Below, one piece after another: positions 15,831 through 24,462 of a stretch of DNA of 64,000 bases. Source of the stretch: IMCC45349 sp047219225. Its GTDB lineage: Bacteria > Bacteroidota > Bacteroidia > Flavobacteriales > Flavobacteriaceae. The notes below the pieces were generated by a model, which did not search any database, was not told the DNA's origin, and saw nothing but the letters and a program-made list of their open reading frames with translations. The position numbers and the translations under genes were made by a program. Each line of letters begins with the position of its first letter. Position 1 is the first letter of the stretch. The DNA is taken from assembly GCF_047219225.1 (NCBI RefSeq), contig NZ_CP178208.1:2356001-2420000 (forward strand), written 5' to 3'.

Positions 15831-17480
15831 ATGATGCCAAAACTCTTTTATCTGATTTTATTTCTTTGTATGCTCTCATGTAAAACAAAGTCAACTCCTA
15901 ATAATGATGTTAATAGCGAAAATGATATTAGTGACATTTCTACAAAAGAATTTAGAGAGTTTATGGTTGAAGATTCAAAATATATAGATGTAGATGAAAT
16001 GTGGAAGCCTTTTGAAGATGATATGAGAGCTTTTACTATTGAAGATTATAATACGTTAAAGCCGCTAATTTTTGATCAAGACATACCTACTATCCAAAAG
16101 CATGTGCAAGAGGGAAAATTAACTTATGAAGATTTGACAAAATTCTATTTATACAGAATTAAAAAGTATGATAGAGAAAATGATAAGTCACTTAATTCAG
16201 TAATTTCTCTAAATCCAAACATAATAAAAGAGGCTAAAGCAAAAGATGTACAATTGCAAATGGAAGAAGCCGAAAGGGAGACAAGTTATTCGGTTTTTGG
16301 AATGCCAATTTTATTAAAAGATAATATTAATGCACAAGGTTTAGTAACAACTGCAGGTGCAGTAGCATTAATGAATAACAAAACAAATAATGCTTTTATT
16401 GTGAGTCAATTAGAGCAGCAAGGAGCTTTAATTCTTGGTAAAGCAAACTTAAGTGAATGGGCTTATTTTTTCTGTGGCGACTGTCCAAGTGGTTATAGTG
16501 CTGTTGGAGGACAAACCTTTAATCCTTATGGTAGAAAAACTATAGATACTGGAGGTTCTAGTTCTGGTAGTGCTGTAGCTGTAGCTGCTAACTTTTGTGT
16601 GGCTGCAGTAGGTAGTGAAACTTCTGGATCTATATTATCCCCTTCAAGCCAAAATGCTGCAGTAGGATTTAAACCAACAATAGGATTGTTAAGTAGAGGA
16701 GGTATTGTGCCAATTTCTTCTACTTTAGATACAGCTGGACCAATAACTAAAAATGTGATAGATAATGCTATTGTGTTAGATGCTATGTTTGGGTTTGATA
16801 AATATGATGATAAATCTATAAATCCAAAATGGCACAAAAGTTATTATTCAAATAGCTTAAATGCTAATATTAAAGGAAAGCGTTTTGGTATTTTTAATGG
16901 TTTATTAGAAGACTCATTGTATGTAAAGGCAATAAATAGGATAAAAGCCGAAGGTGCAATTATTATAAAAATAGCCGAAGAAGATGTTGATTTACCTGGG
17001 TTTTTAAGGTTGTTGAATCTAGATATGAAAAAAGATTTACCATCCTATTTTAGAAGTTATGCTAATAAGGAAATTCCTTTTAGACGTGTTATTGATATAA
17101 TAGAATACAATAATTTAGACTCTTTAAATACAGCTCCTTATGGACAAAAATTGTTTAAAGGTATTGTAGAAGATAATGCCACTGCTGAAGAGTTTAAAAA
17201 GATTAAGGAAACACTTCATAGAAACGGAAGAATGTATTTTGATAAGCCAATGAGAGAGCATCAATTAGATGGATTTCTTTCTATTAATAATTACCATGCT
17301 GGTTATGCTGCTGTAGCAGAATATCCAGCAATAACAGTTCCAATGGGATTTGAAGAAAATGGAGCGCCAAAAGGTTTAACTTTTATAGCAAGACCATTAC
17401 AAGAAAGAATGATGTATGAATGGGCTCTTGCTTTTGAAAAAATAACTAACCACAGAATTTCACCAAAGGAGTATCAATAA
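15831..17480 (+). CDS. Secreted amidase (amidase signature family) lipoprotein
   Basis: A lipoprotein signal peptide (MMPKLFYLILFLCMLSC) precedes an amidase-signature domain. The family's Ser-cisSer-Lys triad is recognisable: the lysine in ILLKDNIN, and the serines in the GGSSSGSAVAVAA and GSETSGSILSPS segments. The length (549) fits stand-alone amidases related to GatA, but export and the absence of gatB/gatC argue against tRNA amidation. It probably hydrolyses amides or peptide amides in the periplasm. The rimO gene follows 41 bases later with its own -7 element. The substrate is unknown. Confidence 0.9.
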   Translation: MMPKLFYLILFLCMLSCKTKSTPNNDVNSENDISDISTKEFREFMVEDSKYIDVDEMWKPFEDDMRAFTIEDYNTLKPLIFDQDIPTIQKHVQEGKLTYEDLTKFYLYRIKKYDRENDKSLNSVISLNPNIIKEAKAKDVQLQMEEAERETSYSVFGMPILLKDNINAQGLVTTAGAVALMNNKTNNAFIVSQLEQQGALILGKANLSEWAYFFCGDCPSGYSAVGGQTFNPYGRKTIDTGGSSSGSAVAVAANFCVAAVGSETSGSILSPSSQNAAVGFKPTIGLLSRGGIVPISSTLDTAGPITKNVIDNAIVLDAMFGFDKYDDKSINPKWHKSYYSNSLNANIKGKRFGIFNGLLEDSLYVKAINRIKAEGAIIIKIAEEDVDLPGFLRLLNLDMKKDLPSYFRSYANKEIPFRRVIDIIEYNNLDSLNTAPYGQKLFKGIVEDNATAEEFKKIKETLHRNGRMYFDKPMREHQLDGFLSINNYHAGYAAVAEYPAITVPMGFEENGAPKGLTFIARPLQERMMYEWALAFEKITNHRISPKEYQ

Positions 17481-17495
17481 ACATAATATATAGCG

Positions 17496-17503
17496 TATCT
17501 TTG
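17496..17503 (+). promoter_or_regulatory. -7 element for rimO
   Basis: TATCTTTG fits TAnnTTTG and lies 18 bases before the rimO ATG. Confidence 0.5.
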
Positions 17504-17521
17504 CAGACTGAAATTTGAAGT

Positions 17522-18826
17522 ATGAGAACAAAGTCACTTAAAAAGAACAAGATTAATGTAGTAACACTTGGTTGTAGTAAAAATGTTTACGACAGTGAAG
17601 TGTTAATGGGGCAGCTAAAGGCTAATGATAAAGAAGTAGTTCATGAAGAAGAAGGAAATGTAGTAGTGATAAATACTTGCGGTTTCATTAACAATGCCAA
17701 AGAAGAAAGTGTGAATACTATTTTAGAGTATTTACAAAAAAAAGAAGATGGAGATGTTGATAAGGTTTTTGTGACAGGTTGTTTAAGTGAACGTTATAAG
17801 CCAGATTTAGAAAAAGAAATTCCAGATGTAGATCAATATTTTGGAACAACCGAACTTCCAGGATTGTTAAAAGCATTAGGAGCAGATTATAAGCATGAAT
17901 TAATAGGAGAACGTTTAACGACTACGCCTAAAAACTATGCATATTTAAAAATTGCAGAAGGTTGTGACAGACCATGTAGTTTTTGTGCAATTCCTATAAT
18001 GAGAGGAAAGCATAAATCTACACCAATACAGGACTTAGTTGTTGAAGCTGAAAAGTTAGCAGCTAACGGAGTTAAAGAGCTAATTTTAATTGCTCAGGAT
18101 TTAACATATTACGGTTTGGATTTATATAAAAAGCGTAACCTAGCCGAATTACTTGAAGCACTTGTAAAAGTTGATGGTATAGATTGGATTAGGCTACATT
18201 ATGCATTCCCAACTGGATTCCCAATGGATGTATTGGATATTATGAATCGAGAGCCAAAAGTTTGTAACTACCTAGATATTCCTTTACAGCATATTTCTGA
18301 TGATTTATTAAAATCTATGCGACGTGGTACTACAAAAGAAAAGACCACAAAACTTATTGAAAAGTTTAGAGCAAAAGTGCCTAATATGACAATTAGAACA
18401 ACTTTAATTGTTGGTTATCCAGGTGAAACTGAAGCACATTTTCAAGAATTAAAACAATGGGTTAAAGATATGCGTTTTGAACGTTTAGGTTGTTTTACCT
18501 ATTCGCATGAAGAAAATACACATGCATATACTCTTGAAGATGATGTTCCAGATGATGTAAAACAAGATCGTGCTAATCAAATAATGGAGATTCAGTCTCA
18601 GATTTCTTGGGAATTAAACCAAGAAAAAATTGGACAAGAATTTAAAGTGGTTATTGATAGAAAAGAAGGGAATTATTTTGTTGGACGTACAGAGTTTGAT
18701 TCTCCAGATGTAGATAATGAAGTGTTAATTAATGCTACAGAAACTTATTTAAAAACAGGAGATTTTTATAATGTAAAAGTAACTGAAGCTGCAGATTTTG
18801 ATTTGTATGCAGAAGTGATTCTTTAA
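17522..18826 (+). CDS. rimO: Ribosomal protein S12 methylthiotransferase RimO
   Basis: RimO is a radical SAM enzyme that adds a methylthio group to an aspartate of ribosomal protein S12. The N-terminal UPF0004 domain supplies three cluster cysteines (C18 in LGCSKN, C53 in NTCGFI, C87 in TGCLSE). The radical SAM motif is CDRPCSFC (C148, C152, C155). A TRAM domain closes the protein after about residue 370. LGCSKNVYDSE distinguishes RimO from MiaB. The 3' end overlaps the end of the convergent barrel gene by 4 bases. Confidence 0.96.
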   Translation: MRTKSLKKNKINVVTLGCSKNVYDSEVLMGQLKANDKEVVHEEEGNVVVINTCGFINNAKEESVNTILEYLQKKEDGDVDKVFVTGCLSERYKPDLEKEIPDVDQYFGTTELPGLLKALGADYKHELIGERLTTTPKNYAYLKIAEGCDRPCSFCAIPIMRGKHKSTPIQDLVVEAEKLAANGVKELILIAQDLTYYGLDLYKKRNLAELLEALVKVDGIDWIRLHYAFPTGFPMDVLDIMNREPKVCNYLDIPLQHISDDLLKSMRRGTTKEKTTKLIEKFRAKVPNMTIRTTLIVGYPGETEAHFQELKQWVKDMRFERLGCFTYSHEENTHAYTLEDDVPDDVKQDRANQIMEIQSQISWELNQEKIGQEFKVVIDRKEGNYFVGRTEFDSPDVDNEVLINATETYLKTGDFYNVKVTEAADFDLYAEVIL

Positions 18827-19380
18827 AACTGATATGCTAGACCTATTTGTAAGGTGTTTAAACGTCTGTGTTCTGTAGGTCCATTTTCTAACAATTTAGT
18901 GAAGCTAAAATAAGGTCTAGCTTCAATATGTATTTGCGGTGTTATTTTATAGCTAGCTCCAAAAAAGAATCCAAACATCAAGTCATTAAAATAGGAGTTT
19001 TCAATATTACCAACTCCTAAAAGATATTGTGCTTCAGTTCCAATAAATCCTGAGAAATCATTAGAAAGTGTAAACCTATATGATGCAGGTAAGTGTAGTA
19101 ATTCTAAATTATCTCTAGAGTTATAGCGAGAAGAACTATAAATTAGCTCAGTTTGAATACTACCTCCTTCTGAGGTTGGAATATTTACAAACCCTCCAAC
19201 ATAAACGCCTGCATCTTTTTGTATATAATCACTAGTCTCATTTACTATTTTTATTTGAATACCATTATACCCAGCTTTTATACCATAGGCTAAAGATTGC
19301 TTTTTATTGTTTTCGTTATTTTGTGAAAAAGTAAAATTGATAAAACAGAAAGCAAATGAAAATAAAATAAGACGTTTCAT
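18823..19380 (-). CDS. Outer-membrane beta-barrel protein (PorT/OMP_b-brl family)
   Basis: The 185-residue protein has a Sec signal peptide (MKRLILFSFAFCFINFTFSQ). It then alternates short hydrophobic strands and polar turns, ending in an aromatic residue (QIGLAYQF) as outer-membrane barrels do. Strand patterns such as QTELIYSSSRY and GASYKITPQIHIEARPYF fit the small barrel families common in Bacteroidota. It is the last gene of a minus-strand set of secreted hydrolases, 7 bases after the M28 peptidase. The role is unknown. Confidence 0.75.
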   Translation of the reverse strand: MKRLILFSFAFCFINFTFSQNNENNKKQSLAYGIKAGYNGIQIKIVNETSDYIQKDAGVYVGGFVNIPTSEGGSIQTELIYSSSRYNSRDNLELLHLPASYRFTLSNDFSGFIGTEAQYLLGVGNIENSYFNDLMFGFFFGASYKITPQIHIEARPYFSFTKLLENGPTEHRRLNTLQIGLAYQF

Positions 19381-19387
19381 AACTTTA

Positions 19388-21109
19388 TTAACTTTTTAGT
19401 TTGTCTAGTAAAGTTAAAGAATAATTTTCAAGTTTCTTTTTAGTCTCTTTTATAGAGGTGTTAAGAGTTTTGTTGTTTGTAGGGTCTAGGTCTTTTAAAG
19501 TGTCAAAAGTATCTATATACCATTCTGTCCAAGTGTTTAATATGTCTGCTTCATTTTTAAAATCACTTCCATCGCTAAGAGCTTTTTTGCTTAATTCATA
19601 TTCAATATTTAATCTACTTACTGCAGAATTATAGCTAGTGTCTAACAAATCTAAAGCTGTTCCAAAGTCACTATTTATTAAGGTATAAGCACTTACTAAT
19701 GCACTTGTACCAACATTGGCCATGGTGGTTTGCGATACTTTATCTAGTCTATCATTATCTGTATGGTAGAATTGATCTGTAAAATGCCAAAGTAATAAAC
19801 CAGGAATATCTGCTCTTAAAAAGGGCGTGTGGTCGCTACCACCTTCAAATGGGTTTGTATTAACTTCCCAGTTTGCGAACTTTCCTTGTTCTTTAAATGT
19901 GTTTATTATGAAATCATTTAGATAATGAGGAGTCATGTCTTTTTTTCTTAACTGTTTACCTCCCCATTCCGTATGCTTATCGTTGCCTCTTGTCCAAATA
20001 GCACTAGGATCTGGCATTTTTTCAATTAAAAAGGAACCGCCAGTTTTATCAGTGTTTTCACCAACCATGTCTAGGCTAATTCCCCATTTTATGGTTTTAC
20101 TGTTATCTATTTCTTTTACATAACGACGTGTAGAAATAATTTCATCTCCCCAAAGAAAAGTAAGTGTACGTTTAGCATCAATTTTACCACTCGTTATAAG
20201 CTTTGAAGTAATGCTAGCCATTTCTAATTGAGTGCCAACTCCAGTGGCATTATCGTTTGCTCCTGGTTCTTGTACATGAGCACTAAAAACCAAACTTTCA
20301 TTAGGATAAACACTTCCCTTTACATTAGCTACAACAGTTAGTTCTTCAGATTGATAAATTTTAGTGTTAATTTTAACATTAGTACTTACATTACCATTAT
20401 TTAATGCTTCTTTTAATTGCTCTTTAGCTTCATATGAAAGTGCAATTCCCCAGTGTTTTGTGTTATCTTGAATAGGAATGCGTCTAAATTGTATAGAAGT
20501 TTTGTTTTTTTTTGGTTGTAAATAATCAGGATTACTATAAGTTAATATGCCTAAGGCTTTACCTTTAATAATGGCTTTTTGATATAATGCTCTTGGATGA
20601 ACTTCAGCGAAAACTATTTTTCCTTCTACATTGGTGTTTTTTAATTCTTCTATGTTTTTAATGTATATAACATCAGCAATAATGCCTTCTGTTGGAGTTG
20701 AAGCTGAGTTTTGGCAAATCATATTTCTGTTAGTAGAAAAATCTAAAAGCGTTTTGCCACCATCAATACTTAGGCTAGCATCAACTGGCTCCCAAGTAGG
20801 ACTGTCAAGTTTACGAGTTTCTATACGATATGTAAGACGATTATCTTCAGTGGCATTTTCCTCTAGAATATACCCTGATTTTTCTAATTCTTCTACAATT
20901 TTATGGATGCTATTATTAAATCCAGTATTACCTACGACACGCCAAAATTGTTCTACATATGCAGTTGTTTTATAGGCAAGGTCTCCATTAAATTCAGGTC
21001 TTACTAAATCAAAATAGTTTACTCTTTTGCTGGGAATTGTTTCCTGAGATTCTTTTTTACAGCTATTAAATAGTAGTGCTGTAATAAAAAGTAGTATTGT
21101 TTTTTTCAA
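19388..21109 (-). CDS. M28-family metallopeptidase, lipoprotein
   Basis: The start is a TTG immediately after the TAA of the methyltransferase gene (TAA-TTG, no gap). The encoded N-terminus MKKTILLFITALLFNSC is a lipoprotein signal with lipobox. Zinc-site segments of the M28 family are present: SAHVQEPGANDNATG (His and Asp), LWGDEI, LDMVGEN, and GGSDHTPF near the C-terminus. The usual Glu-Glu pair reads Asp-Glu here (WGDEI), so the general base would be Asp. A protease-associated-type insert lies around residues 130-250. A di-zinc aminopeptidase at the outer membrane or periplasm is likely. The gene sits between a methyltransferase and a barrel protein. Confidence 0.88.
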   Translation of the reverse strand: MKKTILLFITALLFNSCKKESQETIPSKRVNYFDLVRPEFNGDLAYKTTAYVEQFWRVVGNTGFNNSIHKIVEELEKSGYILEENATEDNRLTYRIETRKLDSPTWEPVDASLSIDGGKTLLDFSTNRNMICQNSASTPTEGIIADVIYIKNIEELKNTNVEGKIVFAEVHPRALYQKAIIKGKALGILTYSNPDYLQPKKNKTSIQFRRIPIQDNTKHWGIALSYEAKEQLKEALNNGNVSTNVKINTKIYQSEELTVVANVKGSVYPNESLVFSAHVQEPGANDNATGVGTQLEMASITSKLITSGKIDAKRTLTFLWGDEIISTRRYVKEIDNSKTIKWGISLDMVGENTDKTGGSFLIEKMPDPSAIWTRGNDKHTEWGGKQLRKKDMTPHYLNDFIINTFKEQGKFANWEVNTNPFEGGSDHTPFLRADIPGLLLWHFTDQFYHTDNDRLDKVSQTTMANVGTSALVSAYTLINSDFGTALDLLDTSYNSAVSRLNIEYELSKKALSDGSDFKNEADILNTWTEWYIDTFDTLKDLDPTNNKTLNTSIKETKKKLENYSLTLLDKLKS

Positions 21110-21835
21110 TTATCTTGAATATAAATTGTTAAATATTTCTAATTTATTTGACACGTTTTTAATATTGATAAATGATTTTGGATTTTTTATAAGTTCATCA
21201 TAAGTTAACTTATCTATATCATTAAATAATTTATTGTCAATCATTATTGGAGTTGAAGGTTTATTTTTTAATGTAATTAGACCAAGACCATAGTCAGAAT
21301 TGTAGACTGAAATGTTTAAAGTGTTAGATAGATGCCTTTTTAAATACACCATACTCTTCCATACGTCACCACACCATGCTCCTGTCCAACCTTCAATGTT
21401 TTGTTCTTCTTTAGTTGGATACGTTTTTGTAGGTATAGAAGCTGCTTTATGAGGAGGAAAGCAATCATGGACAACTATAAAGCCATCTTCTTTTAGATAA
21501 GTAATTGCATTTAAAATGTCTTCAAGAGAGTTTTTAAATGTATGTAAACCATCAATAAAAACTACATCAATACCTTTTTGTTTAAGCAAAAACTCTTTTT
21601 CATTTTTAAAAAAAGAATTGCTTGTGGTGTTAAAAAATGAGTTTCTGAAATTTGTAGGATTTAGTATTTTCCAAGCGTGTTTTTTGTATGTTTTAAAAAC
21701 AAATTCAGGGTCTACAGCTATCTTTTTATTGCACTTAATTCTAAAAAAAGTAGAGCCATTATTAACACCAATTTCTAAATATGTTTTCTTTTTACCTCTA
21801 TCTATAATGTTTTGAATGAGTTCAGTTCTATGCAT
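21110..21835 (-). CDS. Class I SAM-dependent methyltransferase (Methyltransf_24 type)
   Basis: I take MHRTELIQNIIDRG at 21835 as the start, because an upstream ATG at 21880 would overlap the M14 peptidase gene by 29 bases and adds an unrelated N-terminus. Motif I is YLEIGVNNGSTFF, followed by VVFIDGLHTFKNSLEDI and GFIVVHDCFPPH, as in cephalosporin-hydroxylase or glycan-type methyltransferases of the Methyltransf_24 family. There is no signal peptide, so it is cytoplasmic. The product is 241 residues. It is oddly placed between two secreted peptidase genes and abuts the M28 start. The substrate is unknown. Confidence 0.82.
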   Translation of the reverse strand: MHRTELIQNIIDRGKKKTYLEIGVNNGSTFFRIKCNKKIAVDPEFVFKTYKKHAWKILNPTNFRNSFFNTTSNSFFKNEKEFLLKQKGIDVVFIDGLHTFKNSLEDILNAITYLKEDGFIVVHDCFPPHKAASIPTKTYPTKEEQNIEGWTGAWCGDVWKSMVYLKRHLSNTLNISVYNSDYGLGLITLKNKPSTPIMIDNKLFNDIDKLTYDELIKNPKSFINIKNVSNKLEIFNNLYSR

Positions 21836-21851
21836 TATTGTTTTTGGGATA

Positions 21852-24341
21852 TTATAATTCGTAAGCGTTATTATTAACAAAGAAAATAGCGTTTACTAAA
21901 AATAGTTTTCCATTTTCCCAGAAGCTTCTAAAAAGGGTGTTGTCAACCATATAAATAACACTTCCACTACCTAAGCGTTCCTCTCCAAAAACCAACGAAT
22001 TGCTTAAATTTTTAATAGCATCACTTCCTGCAAAACCAGATACTTTTTCTGGATTATCTCCAATGTGAGCAACATTGTAACCACCATCTAACAAACTATA
22101 GGAAGTACTACCTAGTTTTAATGAAAAGTAAGTGTCTTTATAACCAAAAGCTAAAGGGTGTGTATCATCAACTTTAGTTTTAAAGATAGCTCCTATTATC
22201 ATTTGTTTAGCATATTCGCGTTCGCGATCTGCATATGGAATTAGATTGTCATTTTCTCCATCATCAGAGCTATTGTTGTAATTAAGACTAAAACCTTTTT
22301 TGCCAGCAAATGCACTTAAAGCTCTATCAATAGCTATAACTTTTCCACCTGCTCTTACCCAAGATTGTAGTTTTTCCATAGCATCTTCATTTAGTACACG
22401 ACCATAATAGCCACTAGGAAGAATTAAAACATTATACTTGTCAAGGTTAATACGACTAAACTGATCTGTATTAATAGAAGTTACAGGGAAATGTAATTGT
22501 TGTTCAAAGAAATGCCATAACGCACCATAGCTTAGAGACGATGTTCCATTTCCAGATAGCATTGCTATTTTAGGTCTGTTTACTAATTTGATATCTGGTG
22601 ATCCGAAATCAGGACCAGATTTTGAAAAGCCTGATGCTACAGCTTCAAGGTTTCTATTGTATTTTTTTGCTGTGTTAATTAAAATGTCATCAAGATTTTT
22701 TACTTTTTTATTGTCTCCTCTAACAATAATTAAAGCACCTCTATTATATGTGTTATTACTTGCTACTGTAATTGGCTTTTCAGTAAAACGAACTTTAATA
22801 TTTTGTTTTAATAAGTCAGCTAAAAATTCAGCATCTTTTAAATTATCCCAATCGGTAATATAACCAGTTGCTTTTGTGTTTTTAGAGTTGGTAACAGTTG
22901 TAGAGGTTGATTTGTTTGATGAAATTAAGCTTGTACTAGCGATAGCTTCAAGGCCATAAGCATGAGGTAAATTCCAAGCAGTAATATCATAAGTTAATGA
23001 GTCTGATAGTTTTCCTTCAGGTTCAAATAAAGCTTTAATCATTTTTCCTTTTGGTTGATTAGTGCTAACTACCAAATCTTTATTGGTCATGTTAATACTG
23101 CCAGAGGCATTTGTTGAATATTTAAAACCGCTAACTTTTCCATTAGAGGCATTGCCATAGGTAATTTCATGTTTGTCTAAAAGCGATTTTAATGCTTCAA
23201 TTTTATCGTCATCACCTTGTAAAACATAGCTTTTATATTTTAATCCTTTGGTGTTGAAGAACTTTTTGAATTCGGTGTTCAATCTTGTTGCATTCTTTGA
23301 AGAAACCTCCACAGTAGATAATCCAGTAGTAGTATGATGTGCAATTCTGTCTTTTAAAGAAAGTACATCACCTTCATCATTTAAAATGGCTAAACCAGCC
23401 ATTCCGTGACCAGCTTGTTCGTAGGTCATACCAATTGCTCCCATAAAAGTAGGGTAGGTATCTCCATAACTAGGGTAAAATAAATCAAAACGTTCTCTAG
23501 TAAAATACAACCAACCTTCAGCGTCAAAATATTTGGCATGGTTCTTACCAATTTGTGTTTGAAATTCACGTTGCCAATCACTAATTATTTCATGAAATGG
23601 TTCTGCAGCTGGTGCAAAATAATAAGGTTCGTTAATACCTTGTTCATGAAAATCAACATGAATGTGAGGTAGCCATTTATTATAAATTTTTAATCTTGTT
23701 TGAGATTCTACTTGTGTAGCCCAAGCCCAATCTCTATTTAAGTCAAATAAGTAATGGTTAGGTCTTCCACCTGGCCATGGTTCATTATGTTCGCTTGCTT
23801 GTTGATCAATGTCAAAAGGTGTGCTTTTAGTTTCATTATACCAATTAGCATAACGATCTCTACCATCAGGATTTATACAAGGATCAATTATTACAACAGT
23901 ATTTTTTAACCACTCTTGTTTTTCGGTCAATAGTTTATAAAGTGTACCCATTGAAGCTTCGGTACTTGAAGCTTCATTACCATGAACATTATAACTTAAC
24001 CATACAATAGCTGTTTCTGGCGAGTTAGATTCACCAGCAATGACACCAGCATTTTTTAAGTTACTTTCTCTAATAGATTCAAGGTTTCGTACGTTTTCTT
24101 CAGAAGAAACTATAGCAACATATAGAGGTCTACGTTCATATGTTTCACCATACTTTATAAGTTTTACATTCTTTGGCGCTTGTTGCGCTACATGTTTAAA
24201 ATAGTCAACTACTTGATGATGTCTAGAAAATTGTTCGCCTAATTCATAACCTAAGAATGATTTAGGAGAATCAATATTTTGTGCTAGTGTAATAGTAGAG
24301 AAGCTTAATACGACTAACAGAACTTTAAATAGCTTTTGCAT
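21852..24341 (-). CDS. Secreted M14-family zinc carboxypeptidase with C-terminal GATase-like domain
   Basis: A signal peptide (MQKLFKVLLVVLSFSTITLAQ) precedes an M14 domain with zinc ligands H120 and E123 in NVHGNEASS and H232 in HVDFHEQG. The probable catalytic Glu lies in GMTYEQAGHG. After residue 400 comes a long region containing a class I glutamine-amidotransferase-like fold (NVLILPSGYYG, then LQSWVRAGGKVIAID) without an obvious catalytic cysteine. Length 829 is usual for these large Bacteroidota M14 proteins. Peptide trimming outside the cytoplasm is likely. It leads a minus-strand run with the methyltransferase, M28 peptidase and barrel genes, and is divergent from bshC. Confidence 0.9.
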   Translation of the reverse strand: MQKLFKVLLVVLSFSTITLAQNIDSPKSFLGYELGEQFSRHHQVVDYFKHVAQQAPKNVKLIKYGETYERRPLYVAIVSSEENVRNLESIRESNLKNAGVIAGESNSPETAIVWLSYNVHGNEASSTEASMGTLYKLLTEKQEWLKNTVVIIDPCINPDGRDRYANWYNETKSTPFDIDQQASEHNEPWPGGRPNHYLFDLNRDWAWATQVESQTRLKIYNKWLPHIHVDFHEQGINEPYYFAPAAEPFHEIISDWQREFQTQIGKNHAKYFDAEGWLYFTRERFDLFYPSYGDTYPTFMGAIGMTYEQAGHGMAGLAILNDEGDVLSLKDRIAHHTTTGLSTVEVSSKNATRLNTEFKKFFNTKGLKYKSYVLQGDDDKIEALKSLLDKHEITYGNASNGKVSGFKYSTNASGSINMTNKDLVVSTNQPKGKMIKALFEPEGKLSDSLTYDITAWNLPHAYGLEAIASTSLISSNKSTSTTVTNSKNTKATGYITDWDNLKDAEFLADLLKQNIKVRFTEKPITVASNNTYNRGALIIVRGDNKKVKNLDDILINTAKKYNRNLEAVASGFSKSGPDFGSPDIKLVNRPKIAMLSGNGTSSLSYGALWHFFEQQLHFPVTSINTDQFSRINLDKYNVLILPSGYYGRVLNEDAMEKLQSWVRAGGKVIAIDRALSAFAGKKGFSLNYNNSSDDGENDNLIPYADREREYAKQMIIGAIFKTKVDDTHPLAFGYKDTYFSLKLGSTSYSLLDGGYNVAHIGDNPEKVSGFAGSDAIKNLSNSLVFGEERLGSGSVIYMVDNTLFRSFWENGKLFLVNAIFFVNNNAYEL

Positions 24342-24462
24342 TATGGTGATTTTAGTTTTTTTTAAAATGAAGTTAAAGATAACAAGGGAAAATGAATTAA
24401 CTAAAATTTAGGAGTTAAAATATTTAAGAGCATTATATTTACAAAAGATTTCTAGATTAACT

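Noticed and set aside
16526..16837. 103-codon minus-strand frame inside the amidase gene
   Set aside because: It lies wholly opposite the conserved amidase signature; composition is a shadow of that gene.
20631..20975. 114-codon plus-strand frame inside the M28 peptidase gene
   Set aside because: Antisense shadow of a clear coding region, no family resemblance.
21836..21880. Longer start of the methyltransferase at 21880
   Set aside because: It would overlap the peptidase gene by 29 bases and add residues unlike the family; the ATG at 21835 fits better.
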